64,000 nucleotides of DNA from Hirsutella rhossiliensis (GCF_020360975.1 NW_025408673.1:3348001-3412000); one strand, 5' to 3'. Positions 1 to 11,398 are shown, counted from the first letter of the stretch. Program-made: numbers and translations. The notes: generated by a model not told the origin, from the letters alone.

Positions 1-586
1 CCATCTTGGTTTGATTTCACTTCATTATGCTTTCCCTTTCGGAGATCCATGTCGTACATCGAAAGAGGTTGGCATGACAATAACGTCGAGTTCCCTGATA
101 TCCGCTCACGCTGTGAGACCAACTAACTCGCCATTTTAAGCGACAGAGCTATCCCATAGAAGGTGAAGGAAGTGGTATATTGGGCTCAGCGAAGGTTATA
201 GATATTCCCCATCGAGGCAACGCATTCTAACGAGCTCCTTCCCGTAAAATGCGACTTGCTTTCATCACCCAGACTCCAACAGGCTCTGCCTCGAGACTCA
301 ACCGATGGTCTCTCGTATCTCTGGTACGACTCTAGTACGAGAATGGTGTCTGTATTCTCCTAGCAGATATGCAGAAAAGCGGCATCCTTCTGCTGCTTTA
401 GGCACATCGCGCTGGATATATTCTCAACTCTCCGGGCGTCGTGTTTCAGTGTCTCTGGCGGTGAGTGCATGTCACGCGCTAGGAGAAGGAATACCTCCGA
501 GATGTCTCGGAGTAGGCCGTCAGGAAACGGAGGATGCTATAATATAAGAAGGGTGCCTATTCTCGGGATTTTATGGGATCTTGTCA
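1..586. other. No gene recognised at the left edge
   Basis: The open frames here are short, lack recognisable domains and overlap on several frames. I see no intron-exon pattern, no transposase or polyprotein motif and no tRNA-like fold. The stretch ends where a run of small hairpins begins (587-729). Confidence 0.5.
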
Positions 587-729
587 CGGGCTGTGCCCGG
601 CTGGTGGACCCGGTTGTACCGGGTCCGGTGGGTCGTGCTCCGGTGGCAACACCGGCCGCCCGCGGACCCAGAAGCTGCGAGAACATTCCGAGAAGGGCAA
701 TATAGCTGCACTCGAGGCTACGCCTCGAG
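587..729. repeat. Run of four small perfect hairpins
   Basis: Four stem-loops follow each other. Stem 1 has 5-bp arms 587-591/595-599 and loop TGT. Stem 2 has 9-bp arms 606-614/618-626 and again loop TGT. Stem 3 has 6-bp arms 640-645/650-655 around a GCAA tetraloop. Stem 4 has 8-bp arms 711-718/722-729 with a three-base loop. The run starts just after TGTCACGGGC at 582, which could be an LTR start, but no matching LTR end was found. From here to 879 I see no gene. The segment could be an LTR fragment or a structured transcript. Confidence 0.5.
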
Positions 730-879
730 TTCAGCTTCTTTCCTCCTTAGCTCTAGATAGACAACACCTAGGCACCTGCTTGTTGAATAAACTCCGGGCC
801 AGCCTTTCACAGATCTTCAGAGATCAATGAATTAAGTGATTGACCCTCGTTCTTCACTCTCTGTTTAGTTGTGTGCGCC

Positions 880-2622
880 TTACAGTGCAGGCCCCGGATG
901 CTTTCCTGGCGAGATGAACACGTAGGAAAGAGCCGACGCTAAAAAGACCGCTACTACCGCAGCAGGTATGGTCTGCCACCAGGCAGGGTTATGGCCATCC
1001 TCCCGCCACCAATGATCCTTAGGAGACCGCACCCCAAATCCTCGAAACAGGGAGACGGGAACAGCCTGCTTCACCCACAACCCCGTGGATGCGACATCAT
1101 CGAAGTATAGCATTACCGTCAGATGCAGCCAGAGCACCGTGAACACCAAGTTGGCACCCCTTCGCAGCCGTTCTGGCAGTGGTGGGAGACGTGGCCGCAG
1201 CAGCTCGCCAGCGGCACGCTGAATAACGATGCCTACTGCTTGGAGGAGGAAAAATTGTAGAGGTTGCCACGGCTTGGTGTTGGCTACGGACGAAAGACTG
1301 CCCGATGCGTGGAGCAAGCCCGACTGGAGAAACGACACAAGCAGAGACATCGCCTCCGCCGCCGGCGTACCCGCCTCGATGTAGCCCTCTCTGATCAGAA
1401 ACGTTGCCGGGGCGAGGAATGGGACCCGGAATGTCTGATGCCAGAACGCGCCCCACCAGCCGGAGAGGCCGCGATCGAGGATCTGGGAAAGGGACCCAAA
1501 CGTCGATGAGTGCATCCATAATCCGCCTCGAGAGGGAAATAGCGTCGTTAGCGTCCAATACCGCGCCAGATCGATGAGGCTATACCCGTATGAGATATGG
1601 CTCAAGCAGATTATTAGCGATACGATTTCCCGATAACCGAAGAGGAGCCACGGCCGCAAGCCCTGAAAGGATAGTAGGAGCTGCTGAGAGTGATCCGGAC
1701 CGACAGCGAAGTACGGATCCTTTTCTGTCAGGATAAACGTGAGATCTAGCAGTACGTAGGAGCCGATGATGGTCTTTAACTTGGTATAGACAAACTCAGT
1801 CTCAGAGGTAGAGCGCTGCAAACCGCTCTTGGTTATTCGCGGCATGGACTCCATGGCGACCCTTTCCCCGTCCTGGACATGCTGGGGGATATATGGCCGC
1901 GGAATAGAAGAGATGGACCAGTTCCAACCTAGAGCCTGTTAACTACGACCACCAAATACCCCCCGCGAATCTTCACTGGCAGTGTGCTTGCAATCAGGGG
2001 CGATCCTACCTGAACCTCGGGGAGTCAACATGAGATCTATGACCCAGCCAAGCCTCTCCAGGAACGGCCCATCCTCAGGGAAGCGTTGCCAGACGTAATC
2101 GAACTCATCTCCTCCCTTTCCTTCAAGACGTGGACAGGGGATTGCCACGCCATTCTGCTTGGGTAGCCTCTTCTGTTGAGTGCCATTCGGTTGGTGCGCG
2201 TTACTGGAACTATTGGCGCTGTCCTCCGCATCGCTGGCCCAGCCCTTTCGCTTTTCCGTTCGTCTCGACAACTTTAGAACCCTGGCCGCATCAAACTGCG
2301 GCCGCGACCAGATCAAGAAGTTCATGCATATCATAGTCCCCCACGTGCCAATTGTGGCGGAAAAAATAGAGTAAGCCACGGCGGTGCTGCCTGGTTGGAA
2401 CAAGTTGCGAACATTGATGGCGGCCACGGCTGCCGCCACCAACCATCGTGTCTGGTATAGCCGGGGCCGCCGAGTGTGTGGGATGGTTAACCAAAGTGTC
2501 GGCAAGATGAAAATGGCCAGGTAATAGTGCGGAATGTCAAGCAGTCGGCTTCGTCCCTCGGGCACGGCCTCTATAGGAGAGGACCGGCTCACGGCAAGTG
2601 TTGATTGGGTTACCGGGTCCAT
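880..2622 (-). CDS. Wax-synthase-like membrane-bound O-acyltransferase, two exons
   Basis: Predicted acyl- or acetyltransferase of the fungal wax-synthase-like family that decorates terpenoid and meroterpenoid alcohols in secretory membranes. Exon 1 is 2010-2622 and exon 2 is 880-1928. The 81-bp intron (donor GTAGGA, acceptor CTCTAG) joins the frames in phase 1 and restores the family's Gly-Trp-Asn-Trp block right at the junction. The protein is about 553 residues. The key motif WWGAFWHQTFR, with the candidate catalytic His near residue 368, is intact. Around seven hydrophobic segments are visible, for example near residues 30-50 and 85-105 and at the very C-terminus. A Ser/Asn/Gln-rich loop follows the third segment. 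The start at 2622 was chosen because coding character begins at MDPVTQS; an earlier in-frame ATG at 2784 lies in a solo LTR. It is divergent from the P450 at 3247. The substrate is not deducible. Confidence 0.85.
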
Positions 2623-2712
2623 CGTGGCGGATTTTCCTAATATTGTTGTTGAGGTGACAAGGGAAAGTTGATGGCACTTGCCAAAAGATGGAGGTGAAGG
2701 AACGTTGATCCT

Positions 2713-2891
2713 TGTCAAAATTGAACGGAAAGATGCCATGCATGCGCGAGCCATAGAGAGAGAGAGTCTCTCCTCTCTAAACACCGCCCAAGCCAGGCGG
2801 GCGAGGGTCAGTTATATGTCACAACAGCACAACCGTGCCCAAGTGGGTCGGAATGCCTCCTCGACTGCGACGGACGGAATATGGCTTGACA
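2713..2891 (+). repeat. Diverged solo LTR (TGTCAAA family, copy 1)
   Basis: Starts TGTCAAAA and ends CTTGACA. The interior aligns with the copies at 5612-5773 and 11399-11566: shared blocks are AGATGCCATGCAT, ACCGCCCAAG/ACTGCCCAAG, GTGGGTCGG and CACCTCCTCGACTG-like stretches. Its flanking 5-mers (ATCCT, AATCT) no longer match. It is the most diverged of the three. It lies in the shared upstream region of the acyltransferase and the P450 and may contribute promoter sequence. The rest of 2623-3246 shows nothing else recognisable. Confidence 0.7.
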
Positions 2892-3246
2892 AATCTATCA
2901 ATTACCTATGAGTGTGGCCTTGCCTCCAGCTATGTATGCAAGAGGCACGCAGCGGGCCGTCCGACTGATGCAGTGCGTGCATGCAGCGCCCTGGAAATGG
3001 AAAGGAACTCCCCGAGACATGGCGCAACAAATTTCAGCTAATGAGACATGTAAGGTATAGCTTCTCCAAAAAAAAAAGGAAACCACTCTTGCAAGCCAAT
3101 GCTGATTCCTGCCTGCCTCGAACCTCAAGGCTCCTTTGGCGCAGCCGCGCAGACTGGCCACGTCTCCGGTATTTGTAGACCGGCCATACCCTGAATTCCC
3201 TTCGCACTTGTCACACATTTGCCCACCTCTTCCCGCATTACCGACG

Positions 3247-4954
3247 ATGGTTTCACTGAGTATCGCGCTCCCGGCAGCCCTAATGCTGGTATGCACGCAA
3301 TCCAGGCCGCGATTCCGAGCAATCTAACTGATGGCCAGGGTTTTGTGTACTGGACAGGCTGGTGTATATATGCCTTGTTCTATCACCCGGCCGCCAAGTT
3401 TCCAGGCCCGAGGCTGGCTGCTATCTCAGAGGTGAAACGCCACCGAAATATCCAGCACTTGGGACTGCTAGCATATTAACAGTGCAAAACAGCTTTGGAT
3501 CATTTGGACACTATTCAGTGGCCGGTCAGCTCTTGTAATTCAAGATCTGCATCGGAAATACGGTATGTCTGACTAACTTTTCGGCTGCACGTATGGTCGA
3601 CCATTGATCCGTTCGTCAAAGCTAAAGCATTCATCAATAGGCCCTATTGTCCGCATTTCTCCAAACGAACTGTCTTTTGACTCCGCCGGCGCTTTTCGAA
3701 CCATCAATTCAAGCCTATTCGTAAAGAGCAGCTTTACGAGCACTTTGGCAAAGCATCTCCAGTGGGGCATATACGGGATAAAGAACAACACGCCATCGCT
3801 CGTAAGAGGCTGGCTCCCGGATTCAGTACCTCAGCTCTCAGATCTCAGGAGAACGTGATCCATAGCCTTGTGGACCTATTCATCGACCAGCTTCGCGGGT
3901 GCAGTGAGAAGGATGACGGTGGGATTTTGATGGGCGAGGCTTTCACTTGGCTGACTTTCGACATTATTGGTACGCTGCTGCCTCCACTCCACGTTTGAAT
4001 CGCTCAAGTATAGAGTGCTTATTACTTCCCTTCAGGAGAGCTGGCATTTGGCGACTCATTCAATGCGGTCCAAGATTGGAAGTCGAGCTTCTGGGTTCCT
4101 TGCTCCTTGATCCCAAATGGCTTTTCGTATTCCTGGTCGACGGGTTGCGAGCCAGGTCCCCTGTTGTCTCGCTGTTGCTCCCTTTCATGCTCCCGAGGAA
4201 TGCCGGGAAGATGTTCGCGCAGCACACGGCGCTCACCAAGCAAAAAGTGCTCCAGCGGATGGAGACAGGTAACTCACACAGCAGGGAAGACTTCTTTGCA
4301 AACATCCTCCGCAGTGGAGAATTCTCGCAGGGCTACCTCGTAGCAGAAGGGAGATTTCTGACGGTGGCTGGAGGGGAGACAACAGCGACGATAATGACTG
4401 CTGTCCTTTACTATCTCCATGCAAACCCTGGATACCGCGCGAAACTGAAAGAGGAGATACGGAGTTCATTCAGCTCATATGACGACATCACTGGGACAAG
4501 CACGTCATCGCTGTGCCTCCTCCAAGCGATAATCGAAGAGACCCTTCGCATGTATCCCCCAGTGGCAATGGGTCTACCAAGAATTTCCCCGGGAGCAGTC
4601 ATTGAGGGCGAATACATCCCTCAAGGCGTCGTAGTCGGAACGCACCTCTTCAGTGCATCACGAAACCCGGCAACATATCCGTCACCCCAGCAGTTTCGGC
4701 CCGAGCGTTGGTTGGAAGAGCCATCGCTCCAAGGCAAGAATGGGCCGCCACCGATGCTTGCTTTCAGTGGAGGAGCTTACCAGTGCTTGGGTAAAGCTAT
4801 GGCGTACTTGGAGATGCGGATTACCTTGGCTAAACTCCTCTTCTCCTTCGACGTCGAGGTGGTCAATGACCCAGGTGACCTCCTACAAGACAGCAAGTAC
4901 TATGTACTATGGGTTAAGCCGGACATCAAAGTGAAACTCTATCCAGTTTCCTGA
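3247..4954 (+). CDS. Cytochrome P450 monooxygenase, five exons, two frame breaks
   Basis: Haem-thiolate monooxygenase, ER-anchored, most likely oxidising the terpenoid made by the neighbouring cyclase. Exons are 3247-3288, 3339-3431, 3493-3562, 3641-3969 and 4036-4954; all introns are GT-AG and phases agree. Exon 1 is a hydrophobic anchor. Then come a PGP hinge (exon 2), LHRKYG (exon 3), GPIVRISPNE (exon 4), the I-helix AGGETT, the K-helix ETLR (ExxR), FRPERW, and the haem loop FSGGAYQCLGK. In that loop the usual Arg/His before the Cys is Tyr. Two single-base frame breaks, near 3710 and near 4099, interrupt exons 4 and 5; both lie at short runs. They may be sequencing errors or true inactivation. 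Family membership is certain; the CYP family number is not assignable here. Confidence 0.88.
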
Positions 4955-5611
4955 TGGACGAATCCATATCGCTGATGACGGCTAAAGGAGCCTCCAAGCG
5001 CCAAGGAAGCCGATTCGTGTTGGATGGAAGACGACCTCTGGGACAGCTTGGAAGTAGCTCGAAAGATGATAAAAGGACACTAGTATATTAATGATTCATC
5101 TCTTGGGATTGAAACGGGAAGAATAAAGATCAATGATGGAATCATGGGCCCCTCCGATCTACACCCCCGGGTTCGTTGTGCCATAGCCGCCCCATATTTG
5201 TACCGATACTATCTGTTGGCTGGCTCCGACGTTGTGACAATACAATATATATGAGGACATTCATATTAGAAATGTATGGTTACTTGACATACAACAATAA
5301 CAGTCCAATTCTTGTCGTTACTGTCCGGTGTCGGGCTCCTCAGGCAGTTTGCCCCATCCATCGACGAAGGGGAGGTAGCTCGGACTTTTTGTAGGAACCG
5401 GGGCTGGCTCTAGAACCCTTTTTCCATACAAATTAGGTCCGGTAATGTTTCCCGCCACCGTTGAGTGACACGTTCCTTTTTAAGGTTGGACCCAACTACC
5501 GTTTTCCTTCGAATAGCAGCATCAACACCACCGACTCATCCTCGACTCCAATAATGCATGCATCCACACAACCGTGAAACTCTGCTATTCGTACCATAGT
5601 AGCGTCGGGAG
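4955..5611. other. No gene recognised downstream of the P450
   Basis: AT-richer spacer after the P450 stop. No open frame with domain content and no conserved repeat was seen before the solo LTR at 5612. It presumably holds the P450 3' untranslated region. Confidence 0.5.
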
Positions 5612-5773
5612 TGTCAAGAGGAAATGAGAGATGCCATGCATATGACGGTTATAGAGTCTATTGGCCTTGACCACTGCCCAAGTCAAGGGGACGAAGGTCC
5701 CAGTTATATACACAAGAACGGTGCCCATGTGGGTCGAGACACCTCCTCGACTGGGGCGGAATGTCGTTTGACA
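5612..5773 (+). repeat. Solo LTR with 5-bp target duplication (TGTCAAA family, copy 2)
   Basis: Begins TGTCAAG and ends TTTGACA, giving TG...CA termini with a short inverted repeat. It is flanked on both sides by GGGAG (5607-5611 and 5774-5778), a perfect 5-bp target-site duplication typical of LTR retrotransposons. No internal coding region remains, so it is a solo LTR left by LTR-LTR recombination. It is closely related to the copy at 11399-11566. Confidence 0.88.
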
Positions 5774-5925
5774 GGGAGGCCGCAGTATGGCGACCTGGTT
5801 GATACTTGATAGGCTTGGATGCCAACAAAAATTGCATCACAAGGGCCGCCATAGGGGCCAAACATGGTCCATGAAATTATATGGCGCTATGCAACGAAGC
5901 AGTGAAGTAACTTACAGATGGGCTC

Positions 5926-5981
5926 TACTCGGGGGGTTGAGGAGAGGGGGGGCCTAAGTCCCTTAGTCAACCCCCCGAGTA
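5926..5981. repeat. Perfect 15-bp inverted repeat with 26-base loop
   Basis: The arm TACTCGGGGGGTTGA at 5926-5940 is the exact reverse complement of 5967-5981. The loop is purine-rich on its left side. Immediately downstream are three TTCGT-type steps up to about 6010. Function unknown: a terminator-like or MITE-like remnant are both possible. The rest of 5774-6942 has no recognisable gene; 6120-6240 carries imperfect short CTGCAG/GAGACTGCAT repeats. Confidence 0.6.
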
Positions 5982-6942
5982 CGTTCTGTGTTCGTTTTGT
6001 GTTCGTATTGTACAAGTCGCTACCAACTGGTGCGAAAACGTGGCCTTGCCCGGCTCCCCGCTGTCGCGAAGCACGTCTGAGATCTTGAGCTCGGGTGACC
6101 ATAAGGGTATACAGCTAAGGGCCCTGACAGGCTAGACAGAGAGGCAGCCTGCAGAGAGTTCTGAGGCTGCAGAAGGCTATTAGGAGACTGCATTAGGCAG
6201 CCACATAGGCTGTAGAGAGACTGCATATACGGGGGAAGCTGAAAGAGCCCTCGGCGACTAGGGAAAGTCAGTATGCAAAGGGGGGGCTGGGGAAAGGAGC
6301 CCAGCCTTCTAGATATTGTACCTATACAACTGAAAAGGGGATATCAATAGGGAACCAAGGGATATAAATAGGGAGCCTAGAAGAGGGCATTGCAAGAGGG
6401 ACAGACACGACGGAATACAACAAAAACACACCTATTATTAAAACAATCAATGCCCACTTGCATGCTCTCTTCGTGAGAGCTGCTGCTAGAATTTTGCACA
6501 ACATTGTCTCGGATTCCCAGGAGTCGTAGCTACAAGGGGGACAGGGCTGGGTTGAGGATGTATACGAAATACGAAAGCACCACGTCGTGAAAGCTGAAAA
6601 TACGAAAAGAAACAGCGTGGCTGGGACTCCGGAGTCATGGGTTTGTGAGACACCACTTTAGTAGGTGAGTCAAAGCGAATTCCCTTAAAGTGCGGGCGGG
6701 CGGGCTATCTTGTCTCAAGATTTGATGAGCTAGCGTAGCAGACCGGGGCTTTGTCGGAAATTATCTTGATGGCCAAGGAACTTGTATGCTCTTGCCCCAG
6801 ATGACGAGCAGCATCAAATCATGTGACGGGTGCCAGTGACCTGTCCATTATAACGAGCCGTATACATATATAACGTTAGTGAGCACTTCATATTTCCGCC
6901 CCAACGTGTGCCGCGCGAGTTGCCCCTGTAACCTTTCCCACC

Positions 6943-8290
6943 ATGCATCAGCAAATAGCCCTGCCAGATACCTTGGCACTTTGGCCATGGCAATCGCGGC
7001 GTCAGAACCCTTTTTATGATGAAGTAAGCGAGCAGTCCGCAGCATGGTTTGCAAACTTCGGGACCCTGGGGCAGAAGGCGCAGCGCATTTTTGCGACGAA
7101 TAAGTTCGGTGAGATCGGCTACCTGCCCGAGAAGGCAGCTGAGAAGCATTCTGGGCCTGACCGTGCTGCTTTGCCTCCAGGTCTGCTTGCAGGGCTGGCC
7201 TATCCGGATCTCGATAAAGGTCGGCTGAGTCTGGATCCGAGACCTGAGTCCCCATTACCTTGGTGCGAGTAAATGCTGACGCCTGCGAAAAATTATAGAG
7301 CGCTTCCGCACGAGCTGCGACCTCATGAACATCTTTTCGTCCTCGACGACCTCACCGACGTGGCGACTGCATCCGAGGTGCGGGAGATGAGCAACGCCGT
7401 GGTGGATGCTCTCCGCAATGCGGATAAGCCCAGGGCGCATGATGAATGGGTAGGTGGGGAGATCGCACGACAGTAAGTCTTGCTGTCCCGGCCGAACGTA
7501 TAATTTGGTTTACGAATTCAAGCGAGCTGAACTTCGTCTCTCGAACAGGTTTTGGATCCTCGCCAGAAAGTCAGTGACTCTGTCATCACAGGAACGATTT
7601 ATCGAGGCCTTCGATGGCTGGCTGCAGGGGCTCGCCGCGCAAGCAGAGGACCGCGACAAGCCCCGTCTGCGGGATATAAATAGCTACTTCGCCCTTCGCC
7701 GGGTCACCGTCGGCCTCAAGCCATCCTTGATGATTTTTGAGTTTGGAATGGAACTCCCCCGTGAGGTTTTGCAGCACCCAACCATAGAGAAGCTGTCACT
7801 GTTGTGTACCGACCTGATACTTATTGATAATGTAAGCACTGTCTCCAGAACGAGGGAGGGCTATCCATGATTACTTGTTCTTAATCTCGATGTTTTATTG
7901 ACCCGCAACTCTTAAGGACATGGCGTCCTACAACAAGGAACAGGCATGTGGAGACGACAAGCACAACATCGTTGCGATTGCCATGGACCAGCTCCACTTG
8001 GATGTCCAGGGCGCGATGAACTGGGCCGCCGACTACCACGCCGCGACCGTACGGCAGTTTAGGAAGTGTACGAGACCATCCCCGCTGGGGGCCAGGTTGA
8101 TCTGGACATTGAAACCTACGTGGACGGGATGGGAAACTGGGTTCGCGCCAACGTCCAGTGGAGCTTCGAGTCGGAACGATACTTTGGGAACAAGAGCGGC
8201 AGGGTCATGACGACACGGAGAATGTCGCTATTGCCTAGAACGCGGCCCGAGGATGTTGGGCTCAGTGAAATATGCGCCGTCAAGGGATAA
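6943..8290 (+). CDS. Class I terpene cyclase (sesquiterpene type), five exons, two frame breaks
   Basis: Predicted cytosolic cyclase that ionises a prenyl diphosphate, most likely farnesyl diphosphate, and folds it to a cyclic terpene. Exon 1 is 6943-7108, and introns lie at 7109-7180, about 7229-7304, 7473-7548 and 7832-7916. The N-terminal block LPDTLALWPW, the Asp-rich motif DDLTD (around 7345-7360), the metal-binding triad NDMASYNKE formed across the last intron, and the ERYFG (RY) block before the C-terminus are all present, so every catalytic signature is there. Length is about 350 residues, normal for fungal sesquiterpene cyclases. Two single-base frame breaks, near 7335 in a T-run and near 8064, interrupt the frame. 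The gene sits 2 kb from the P450 and in the same orientation, which supports a shared pathway. The product cannot be predicted from sequence alone. Confidence 0.88.
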
Positions 8291-8626
8291 GTTGAACGGG
8301 ACCGTACAGGCCTTAAGGAACCGACTAGAGTTGGAGTGTGGGTTAGATGGCGTGGGCGATCAGTGCAATTCCATAATCAGTTGTGTCGACAGCTTGCTCT
8401 TCATCGGTCCCGTTGACCGTCGGGATTTGTTTGTATATGGCCGAAGTCTGGTAGATGAATTGGCAGGTGCCACAGTAGTAAGTGGTATCCGAGGGCCTGC
8501 GATGAGGAGTGAAATCCAGTTCCACTTCTTCGTCCTGATTATCTGAGGTAAAAAAAAGGCCAAAAAGCATTTCTCATGCCATCCGCCAGTTCCCCATCTC
8601 ACCGCCAGAGACAAACCCGCTATTCT

Positions 8627-10932
8627 CTAGAGCTCGCTGATAGTATCATCGTAGGCAGCTACGAGGGGCTTGTAAAGTTGGTCTGAATCCCCTACAGGGG
8701 TTCCAAAGTTAAGCCTCGCTGTGTCTCCAAACATTATCGATCTGATCCTCAAACAGAGCGGCTTGACAACATCCAACGACTCTGGAAACTCGCCCATAAT
8801 CTCTTCAAGCCTATTGACGGTCATATCGCCTTCTTTAGCAGCCGCAATATACTTGAAGCTGCCGACTTCCCATCTCCGAAGAAGACTCTCCTTAGGGGGC
8901 CCCTCTCCACGGCTAAACTGCTTCTTGGTCCATGATTCACGCACACACATCCAAATCAGGACGTAGAAGAACGACTCCAGATCGTGTCGGTAGGTGTGAT
9001 CGGCCTCGCGCAGCACCTCGACCGCCATAAACTGCATCGTGCCGGTCTGGTGCCGCGCTCCGCTCGGGCCACTGTCTCTCACTTTGGCCAGGTCAAGGTC
9101 GATGAGCATGCCCTTGAAGCCATCCGCCAGTTCAGGTTTCGTAATAATGATATTGTTTGAAGAGACGTCGCGGTGGAGAATCTTGCCGGTCACATACAGA
9201 GATTGGTGTGCCCTGATCGCATCTCGCATCGACTGGAGCAGTTCCTTGATCGTCTTGAAATCGCTGATGACACGGCCGGCTGGTGAGACGACGAGGCACG
9301 AATAGATCCTGTTCTCAAATGGATCCTCGCCCGTAGAAGTATACAAGCTTGGTTTGGTCTTGCCGATCGACAGCTGCTCCTTGATTTCCTTAGCCAGCTT
9401 CGGTTTCTGGCTGTTGGACCGCCGCCTCTTGGATCCAGAGGTGTTGTCAGATGTGTTGTCAGAGGATGATTTTCGCTTGCGACTTGCTGTGCTCGTGCTT
9501 CCTACGGCCGATGGTAGATCCCTGAAATAAACGTCTTCATCCCGAAACGGGTGAGGTTTTGGAAACTCCAGTCCCTTCCGCATGTCTGCAATGTTGGTGA
9601 TTTGACGGTGCGCCACCACTCTCGCCACCCCCTTGACACCCTTCTCTCCTGCCAGCTCGAGATGGTCCACCTCGGGTTTCCGCTTATCTGATGCCCAGGA
9701 GAACTTAGCAACATGCCCGTTCCGTGTGCAGTAGCACGTAGTCCCGCGACACACGATAGCGCGCTGTCTGACTATCAGCTCCTCCAGCATGACTCTTGTT
9801 TCGTTGCCGTTTGTGTCCTCCAAAGTGGCATGGCGATGGCCCCCCTCTCGCTCGATGAACGTGTCCAGGCCCATCGCATCGTCACTCATCGTAGCATATC
9901 CAACAAGAGCTCGCGCGAACTTGTCTGGCTCGTCGTGAATATCGAATAACCCTGAGCTATACGGCCCGGACCGATCGAAGACCCAGAGCTCCATCTTGGA
10001 AGAGCTGAGGGAGAACGCGTGGACGAAACGGCGCGTTGGCTGGTCGGCAAAGACACCCGTACATAGCGAGTAAGTTGGAGGAGATCCGCCTTGAACCGGC
10101 TCGCGTCGTATGACTTCTTTTGCTCTCCAACGACAAGAACGTCCTTGTATGTAAAGGTGCTGTTAGCTTCCCTGTCTGGCATCTGAAAGAAGATATCCAT
10201 CTGGCCTTTCCGTTCCTTGAACTGGTTAGCGGTTCGGGTGGTGTATAACTTGTGGGGTGCATCAGTCAAGAAGCGTTCTTCAAGCGCACAGAGCCATGTC
10301 CAGACCGGTTTTTCATCGGGAGTGGACGGAAAGTTCGTCCACTTCTTTCCATCGTGCGCCACGATCATCCTATTAAGCATCTCTTTCTGTTCGTTGCGCC
10401 AGCTCTTGGAGTCGAAAAACTTGTCGCAGAATCCCCCCACATTGCGAAAGGTGCAGTCTTTTATCTCGAAGAAGAGCTCCCTTTCGACAATGTCGCGCGT
10501 TTCGCTATCGGCAAGTCGGCTCGAGCTGGTCTTGACGGGTGTTCCCTTGTAGGTTGGGACGATGCTGGATGGAGGAGGAGTGAGGGAGTTGAGGGTGTCG
10601 ATGAGACTGAGGACGGCATCCCAAATGTTGACGTCAGGAGCATTGTCCACGACAGAGGAAATGAGAGGGCGGAATGGCTCAAGAGTCATCCCGCCTCCTC
10701 GAACACGCTGCTGTATTGAGAAGAGCCTTGTAGCCACATTGCCGCTTGCGTCTGGAGAAGGGAGGCGGAATGCCGCCGTAGAGCTAACCAACGCTCCGAC
10801 GAGACTTGCAATCTCATCCCACAGTAATTGGTCGCTTTGGTCGCAATCGCCTAGCTTGATCCGGAAACGATCTAAGGTATCATTGAGCGGGTTCTCTGAG
10901 ATGATGCTGATCTGTTGCTTTGAAAGGGTCAT
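8627..10932 (-). CDS. FunK1-type fungal protein kinase, one frame break
   Basis: Large fungal-type kinase (FunK1 family, Pkinase_fungal fold) of unknown substrate. The start ATG at 10932 (MTLSKQQ) is the best placed; about 760 residues follow. The N-terminal half carries the family-specific helical and nuclease-like region with VLVVGEQKKS. The middle is a Ser/Lys/Arg-rich linker with KRKSSS and GSKRRRS, probable nuclear localisation signals. The C-terminal kinase lobe shows HRDVSSNN (catalytic loop), LIDLDLA (in place of DFG) and HDLESFFYVLIWM. A single-base frame break near 10057, in a CCC run, separates the two halves. It has no visible functional link with the terpenoid genes. Between the cyclase stop and this gene (8291-8626) nothing else was recognised. 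Confidence 0.87.
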
Positions 10933-11269
10933 TCTGGGTTTGAACAGTGAGCATGGGCTGATTGATTGTTGGTAGAGGAAAACGAGAAACCGAGGAGAGG
11001 TAAACAAGTAACTAGAATCAAAAGACGCGACTGGTCACGTGCGCGTCGCGCAGCTTCCCTGAAACCATGTGTCTCCACACCATGTATCTCCACTAACCGG
11101 TTGGGCGTCACGGTACCCCGTCCCACACGGAGGCTTCAGCTCCGGGATATCACTTTGACGAAGCTTGACCGTACGGTCGCGGAAAGTTGAGCTGTAAGAA
11201 GTTTTCACCTCAGAGCACGGTCGTACCGTTCCTGCCCATCAATCGTGATGTTCCGTCTTTTTGAGGCAA
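10933..11269. other. Spacer upstream of the FunK1 gene
   Basis: Probable promoter and 5' leader of the kinase gene. No other gene or repeat was recognised. Confidence 0.4.
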
Positions 11270-11398
11270 TTACGCATCGGCCGCAATCTGGTCGCAGATG
11301 ACCAGCTGGACATGGTCGTATCCAAGGAAAGTCCAAGTATCGGGGATGACGATGAATATATAGTTTCGCTTAAACCATGGGGCATAAATTGTGATACC
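11270..11398 (-). pseudogene. Degenerate fragment of the Helitron-linked accessory gene
   Basis: On the minus strand this piece encodes YIFIVIPDTWTF preceded by a short stretch ending MP-like residues, then a stop near 11270. The block matches YIFIVVPDTWTF at about 29,950 and VFIVVPDSWTF at about 40,280, both in genes paired with Helitrons in this window. Nucleotide similarity extends over roughly 70 bases. The coding match stops at the edge of the solo LTR at 11399, so the LTR either inserted into the gene or marks its broken end. No Rep/helicase remnant was seen next to it. Confidence 0.7.

Noticed and set aside
305..830. Three overlapping open frames at the left edge
   Set aside because: No domain, no splice pattern, and the region is dominated by hairpins; composition alone explains the open frames.
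3700..4110. Extra introns to explain the P450 frame changes
   Set aside because: The frame changes occur within a few bases, with no room for a GT...AG intron, and the coding similarity is continuous across them; single-base breaks fit better.
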